Part shown: positions 5,442-8,981 of the stretch, piece by piece | How positions within the stretch are numbered: the first letter of the stretch is position 1 | Layout: each line of letters opens with the position of its first letter | NCBI GenBank assembly: GCA_007132315.1 | Contig: SLOW01000026.1 | Location: 1 to 8,981 of the forward strand | DNA: 8,981 nt | DNA from: Opitutales bacterium | GTDB taxonomy: Bacteria; Verrucomicrobiota; Verrucomicrobiia; Opitutales; T3Sed10-336 | Direction of reading: 5' to 3' | Notes under the pieces: generated by a model | The model's input: only the letters and a program-made list of their open reading frames with translations | Database searches by the model: none | Told to the model about the DNA's origin: nothing | Translations under genes and position numbers: made by a program

Positions 5442-7388
5442 TCACAGGACTTGGAGTTTCTCCCGATAGAACCGGACGACCTCTTCCGGGTCGCCTGTGA
5501 AGAGGAGGTAATCGAGGATCCATTTGGAGACGCGTCCGGTCTCGACCATTTGCTCGACCTGGCCGCGCAGGGACTCCCAGTGGCGGTCGCTGAAGAAGAC
5601 CATGGGCGCGCGCGGGCGGATGCCCAGTTTCAGATTGCACAACTCGATGCCGATTTCCTCCAGCGTGCCCACGCCGCCGACGTTGAATATGCAGAAATCA
5701 GCCAGTTCGAACCACTTCTGACGGTTGTGCCGGGCGGTTTCCTGGAAGGTGTTGAAGAAATCGACCTGGATGACGTCCTCCACCGCCTCGAGTTCGAGAA
5801 AGCAGGCGCCCCGCAGGCACCTGTGGCGTTCGGCCACGTCGTTGGCGTGCGCCATGATTCCGCCGCCGCCGCCGGTGAGGACGCCGGCCCGGTGTCCGAA
5901 GAATTCAACCAGCCCGGTGAGAAGATGTTCCATGTTGTCCTTCTCGGCGTTCGACAACTCTTCCCCTGAGCCGTAGAAAGCCAGAATGGTGGAGGCCTGA
6001 AAGGCCCGGATCTGTTCTTCGCGGATAAAGAAGCCACGGTCGCGTTTGTAGGTGTGCCGGAAGAGGTCTCCGAGGGTTTCGTTGTACCAGTACACGTCGA
6101 GGCCGAGTTCGCGGTAGGTCTGGAGTTGGGCCTGGGCGATCTCGGGGAGGAAAAAGCGGTGGGTGCGCGATGCTTTGCGAAAAATCAGCCGGCGCAGCCG
6201 AAGGCTTTTTCCCCGTGCGAGAATTTCGATGTGCTCGCTGAGGTTGGGAAAGGTCTCCATGACCAGCGTGTCGGCTTCGCCGTCGATTTCGCTCAGCGCC
6301 TGGGACAACGTCTGGTAACCCCGGAAACCATCCCGCAGCGCGTGCAGGCGGTTGTCGTTGTCGGTGAGGCGCAGGACCAGGCTTTCGTTTGTGTCCCAGG
6401 CGCTCTGGCCGCGCAGCGCCAGGTTGGCCCGCGGCCTCACCCGTTTGTCGCTTTCCCTGGGTCTGTCGGTCAGCTTGCGGTAGAGGCCGCCGAGTTCGCG
6501 GTGGAGGGAAGCGCGCTTCGCCCGCAGGGAGTCGATCTCCGTGCGGCTCGGACGCGGCGCGCTGTAGATGTCGAGCGATACCACCGGGTTGACCACCGTC
6601 TGGTCGCTGGCGTTGTAAATCTCCAGCATCACGTTGGCGCCGAAGGTCTTGACCGGGTCGAGCAGCACCGCCCCGGTGTGCACCCCGAAATGATCGCTGT
6701 TGCGTTGGAGCACCACGTAATGCTCGGGCAGATACATGGAACAGCTCGTGAGAATTCCAGCTCGCGGGGGGATAGCGAGGTTTTCGACGGGTTCGCAGGT
6801 CTGGATCTTGTCGAGGTAGGAACGCGGGCGGTCGTCGGAGACCAATGCCGCCAGTTCGTGCTCCGGGATATTCGGCGGAAGCGAGTAGGAGGCGCGATGC
6901 GGGGTGAAATAGACTTTGCCGAACCGGTCGATGGAGACGGTATCGGGAAGTTTGATGCGGTTTTCGTTGACCGCTTCCCAGATCTGGTTGGAGGTCAGTT
7001 TGCTGGCTTCCGGAGCGTGGAACAGGCGCCCGACGCGCACGCCGGGTTTGAGGAGCCGGGCGAAACAGTTGTGGGTCGGGAATCGGCGATCGATGACGAA
7101 CGCTTCGCAGCTGGCGTACACGTTGCGCTCGCGAATGACGGGCACCGATTTGAGCAGGACCTCCGTGCCGACCCGCGCCAGGCGGCTTCGCTCGCTGAAG
7201 TGGAGATTCTCCAGCCGCTCCTGGAGGAAGGCCCGCTCCCCCGGATCCGGGACCGGAAAGCGGACTTCCAGCCGCACGACCTCGGCGTTCAGCTTCTTCT
7301 GGGAAACGATGACCCCGTCCCGGCTGATCCAGAACCGGCGAGGATCGGGCGGAGCGGACGTCTTGCGGCGGGTTTTCGGCATGTCCAT
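5442..7388 (-). CDS. Large protein with C-terminal LOG-like (Rossmann nucleotide-binding) domain
   Basis: The 648-residue protein falls in two parts. Residues about 465-645 are a LOG/'lysine decarboxylase-like' domain (COG1611 type): STILAFYGSGEE (466-477), VLTGGGGGIMAHAND (503-517), ARHNRQKWFELADF (552-565) matching the family's RK helix, and NVGGVGTLEEIG (569-580) matching PGGxGTxxE, with Val in place of the usual Pro. Family members hydrolyse nucleoside 5'-monophosphates to base and ribose phosphate; PpnN of enterobacteria is a longer relative with extra domains. Residues 1 to about 460 I do not recognise. They include a basic start (KTRRKT), a strand-rich segment VMLEIYNASDQTVVNPVVSL (253-272), a charged, probably coiled stretch 282-307, and RLRRLIFRKASRTHRFF (397-413). 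There is no signal peptide or membrane helix. ATG 7388 is used; ATG 7382 is equally possible and neither has a clear Shine-Dalgarno. It is probably transcribed alone. Confidence 0.85.
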   Translation of the reverse strand: MDMPKTRRKTSAPPDPRRFWISRDGVIVSQKKLNAEVVRLEVRFPVPDPGERAFLQERLENLHFSERSRLARVGTEVLLKSVPVIRERNVYASCEAFVIDRRFPTHNCFARLLKPGVRVGRLFHAPEASKLTSNQIWEAVNENRIKLPDTVSIDRFGKVYFTPHRASYSLPPNIPEHELAALVSDDRPRSYLDKIQTCEPVENLAIPPRAGILTSCSMYLPEHYVVLQRNSDHFGVHTGAVLLDPVKTFGANVMLEIYNASDQTVVNPVVSLDIYSAPRPSRTEIDSLRAKRASLHRELGGLYRKLTDRPRESDKRVRPRANLALRGQSAWDTNESLVLRLTDNDNRLHALRDGFRGYQTLSQALSEIDGEADTLVMETFPNLSEHIEILARGKSLRLRRLIFRKASRTHRFFLPEIAQAQLQTYRELGLDVYWYNETLGDLFRHTYKRDRGFFIREEQIRAFQASTILAFYGSGEELSNAEKDNMEHLLTGLVEFFGHRAGVLTGGGGGIMAHANDVAERHRCLRGACFLELEAVEDVIQVDFFNTFQETARHNRQKWFELADFCIFNVGGVGTLEEIGIELCNLKLGIRPRAPMVFFSDRHWESLRGQVEQMVETGRVSKWILDYLLFTGDPEEVVRFYREKLQVL

Positions 7389-7429
7389 CCATTACAGGAA
7401 CAGGGCGGGTTGAATCAAGACCCGGCAAC

Positions 7430-7463
7430 CCGTCGGGTTGAGGCGTTAGCCCGAGCCCGACGG
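7430..7463. repeat. Interspersed imperfect palindrome, copy 2
   Basis: An 8-bp perfect outer stem (CCGTCGGG 7430-7437 with CCCGACGG 7456-7463) encloses an unpaired TTGA/CGAG bulge and an inner GGC/GCC stem (7442-7444, 7449-7451) around a GTTA loop. It is the second copy of the element at 2626-2657, in opposite orientation. It sits 41 bases upstream of the LOG-domain gene's start, inside that gene's likely promoter or leader region. Confidence 0.55.
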
Positions 7464-7520
7464 ACTCCCCGCGCCCCACTATGACAAAATGAGCGAGTAC
7501 CATTCACGGAAGAGCGAAAT

Positions 7521-7688
7521 CCTCCTTGATGGAGGGCGGCGCTCCCGGGCCGCCAGCCGGCAAGGCGTGCTTTGTTTCAGGGCCGGTGCGGGCGGGATGA
7601 CCCGCGTTCCCCGGAGGCGCGACCATGCGGTATGGCCCTCCGGATCCGGACTCGGTCCCCAAAGGGTTTGACCCGGCCGGTGCCGGGT
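7521..7688. repeat. Run of consecutive hairpins between the LOG-domain gene and aspS
   Basis: Successive short palindromes fill this stretch: CCTCC/GGAGG (7521-7535), GGCGGC/GCCGCC (7535-7554), CGGG/CCCG (7593-7604), CCGGAGG/CCTCCGG (7611-7617 with 7637-7643) enclosing CCAT/ATGG, the palindrome TCCGGATCCGGA (7639-7650), GGAC/GTCC (7648-7658), and ACCCGGC-CGGT-GCCGGGT (7671-7688). No gene is visible here. The last stem is followed after 12 bases by GTTTTT, too far for a standard terminator. No T-box sequence is present. It could be interspersed repeat DNA or a structured aspS leader. In the rest of the 7389-7728 gap I see only repeat copy 2 and the aspS ribosome-binding site. Confidence 0.45.
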
Positions 7689-7728
7689 GCTTGTCTGCCT
7701 GTTTTTCACAATTGATTGAAGGCGAATT

Positions 7729-8981
7729 ATGAAGAGAACGCATCACTGCGGCCAATTGAACGCGAGTTCCGTCGGGGAGACGGTGACTCTCATTGGGTGG
7801 GTGGATTCGGTGCGCGATCACGGGGGGATCAACTTCGTCGATCTGCGCGATCGCGAAGGCGTGACGCAGGTGGTGTTCAATCCGGAGGATGACCGCGCTC
7901 TGGCCGAGCGCGCTGCCGAATTGAAAACCGAATCGGTGATCGAGGTGACGGGAAGGGTCGGTCCGCGGCCGGAGGAAACGGTCAATCGGAAGATCGCCAC
8001 CGGGGAAATCGAAGTGGCCGCGTCGGAACTGATGGTGCACAACGTCGCGCGGACGCCCCCGTTCCCGATCGACGATGCCAAGGGCGACAAGGTCAACGAG
8101 GACCTGCGCCTGACTTACCGCTACCTCGACATGCGCCGGCCGAAAATGCAGCGGATCATTCGGGTCCGCCACCGCGCCGGAAAGGCCACCCGCGACTACC
8201 TCGACGAACAGGGGTTTCTCGAAGTGGAAACGCCCTTCCTCTTCAAGAGCACCCCCGAAGGCGCCCGCGAGTACCTCGTCCCGAGCCGTTTGAACCCCGG
8301 CGATTTCTACGCCCTGACCCAGTCCCCGCAGCAGTTCAAACAAATGCTGATGGTGGCCGGGGTTGAGAAGTATTACCAGTTGGCCCGGTGCTTTCGCGAC
8401 GAGGATTTGCGCGCCGACCGGCAGCCCGAATTCACCCAGATCGACCTGGAGATGTCGTTCATCGACCGCGAGGACATGTACGCGCTTATCGAGGGACTGA
8501 TCGCGCGGATCTGGAAAGAGGTGTTGGGGGTCGAGGTTCCCCGGGTGTTCGAACGGATGCCTTACGTCGATGCCATGAGCCGTTTCGGCAGCGACAAGCC
8601 GGACCGCCGTTTCGGGTTGGAGATGGCGGATGTGGGCGAGGTGTTCGCCAAGTCCGAGTTCAAGGTCTTCGCCTCCACATTGAAAAACGGAGGTGCGATC
8701 AAGGCGTTCAACGCCAAGGGCCTCGCCGACCTCACCCAGGGTGAACTGAACCACCTCACCGAAACCGCCCAGAGTCTCGGGGCCAAGGGGTTGGCGTTCA
8801 TCAAGGCGCAGAAGGGCGAGTGGAAGTCGCCCATCGTCAAGTTTTTCTCGGACGAGGAAAAGGCCGCCCTGGCCGAGCGTCTCGGCATCGAGGACGGCGA
8901 CATTGTGTTCTTCGCGGCCGATTCCTGGGAGCGCGCCTGCACGGTCCTGGGACGGGTCCGGCTCGAATCGGCGGAGATCCT
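7729..8981 (+). CDS. aspS: Aspartyl-tRNA synthetase, bacterial type, 3' part off window
   Basis: Charges tRNA-Asp, and possibly tRNA-Asn, with aspartate in the cytosol. 417 codons of the usual 590 or so are present. The N-terminal OB-fold anticodon-binding domain covers about 1-105 (HCGQL, VTLIGWVDSVRDHGG, FVDLRDREG, TGEIEV). The class II catalytic domain starts with motif 1 around YRYLDMRRP (130-138) and GFLEVETPFL (162-171). It continues with STPEGAREYLVPSR (174-187), FYALTQSPQQFKQMLM (193-208) and motif 2 CFRDEDLRADRQPEFTQIDL (221-240). The bacterial insertion domain follows (ADVGEVF to LGAKGLAFIK, about 300-359). Motif 3 lies beyond the window. ATG 7729 has GAAGG six bases upstream (7718-7722) and matches the family's start. 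His31, in RDHGG, is the residue seen in non-discriminating AspRS, where E. coli has Leu. Confidence 0.98.
   Translation, partial: MKRTHHCGQLNASSVGETVTLIGWVDSVRDHGGINFVDLRDREGVTQVVFNPEDDRALAERAAELKTESVIEVTGRVGPRPEETVNRKIATGEIEVAASELMVHNVARTPPFPIDDAKGDKVNEDLRLTYRYLDMRRPKMQRIIRVRHRAGKATRDYLDEQGFLEVETPFLFKSTPEGAREYLVPSRLNPGDFYALTQSPQQFKQMLMVAGVEKYYQLARCFRDEDLRADRQPEFTQIDLEMSFIDREDMYALIEGLIARIWKEVLGVEVPRVFERMPYVDAMSRFGSDKPDRRFGLEMADVGEVFAKSEFKVFASTLKNGGAIKAFNAKGLADLTQGELNHLTETAQSLGAKGLAFIKAQKGEWKSPIVKFFSDEEKAALAERLGIEDGDIVFFAADSWERACTVLGRVRLESAEI

Noticed and set aside
7430..7463. Integron attC site, suggested by GCGTTAG
   Set aside because: The core would be GTTAGCC, which does not fit GTTRRRY, no matching RYYYAAC partner is found, and the structure is explained by the repeat also present at 2626-2657.
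6054..7484. 476-codon plus-strand frame
   Set aside because: Antisense shadow of the LOG-domain gene, with no motif or ribosome-binding site.
5905..7503. 532-codon minus-strand frame starting upstream of the LOG-domain gene
   Set aside because: It overlaps the LOG-domain gene in another frame, is rich in Arg, Pro and Gly, and shows no domain. The AAGGAGGA near 7520-7527 is 16 bases from its ATG and is part of a CCTCC/GGAGG hairpin.
7521..7728. T-box riboswitch for aspS
   Set aside because: No AGGGTGGNACCGCG-like T-box sequence and no antiterminator arrangement is visible.
7504..8754. 416-codon minus-strand frame
   Set aside because: Antisense to aspS, which is unmistakable on the plus strand.

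Overview
The window is high-GC bacterial DNA, densely coding, with six protein genes and intergenic gaps full of palindromes. The gene set looks most like the PVC superphylum, in particular a Kiritimatiellota or Verrucomicrobiota member. The reasons are a eukaryotic-type (GSII) glutamine synthetase, an ABC exporter with a cytosolic N-terminal extension, a long LOG-domain fusion protein and GC-rich interspersed hairpins. That placement is inference from gene families remembered without a search, and is only moderately secure.

Layout: 1-2275 (minus) is a type I ABC exporter half-transporter whose C-terminus runs off the left edge. 2276-2702 is a 427-base leader/terminator region. It holds a 29-codon ORF with an ideal Shine-Dalgarno, a G-run motif, a perfect UUCG-loop terminator for the glutamine synthetase gene and one copy of a small palindromic repeat. 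2703-3719 (minus) is glutamine synthetase type II, preceded at 3806-3821 by a near-perfect sigma-54 (-24/-12) promoter. Divergent from it, 3909-4334 and 4331-5221 (plus) form an overlapping pair: a minimal protein-kinase-like protein and a PP2C-family phosphatase. 5222-5441 is a convergent gap with a compound palindrome and a probable terminator. 5442-7388 (minus) is a 648-residue protein with a C-terminal LOG-like nucleotide-binding domain and about 460 residues that I do not recognise. 7389-7728 is a 340-base gap containing a second copy of the small repeat and a run of hairpins. 7729-8981 (plus) is the first 417 residues of aspartyl-tRNA synthetase.

How the genes fit together: the sigma-54 promoter ties glutamine synthetase to nitrogen-responsive transcription. 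The kinase/phosphatase pair is almost certainly co-translated and suggests a reversible phosphorylation switch, but its target cannot be read from the sequence. AspRS carries one residue (His31) associated with non-discriminating enzymes, which would create a need for glutamine-dependent tRNA amidation. The exporter and the LOG fusion show no obvious pathway link to the rest.

The most noteworthy items are the miniature kinase paired with a PP2C phosphatase beside a nitrogen gene, the LOG fusion with an altered PGGxGT motif and an unexplained N-terminal two thirds, and the repeat/hairpin elements in every large gap. No tRNA, rRNA, CRISPR array or transposase was seen.
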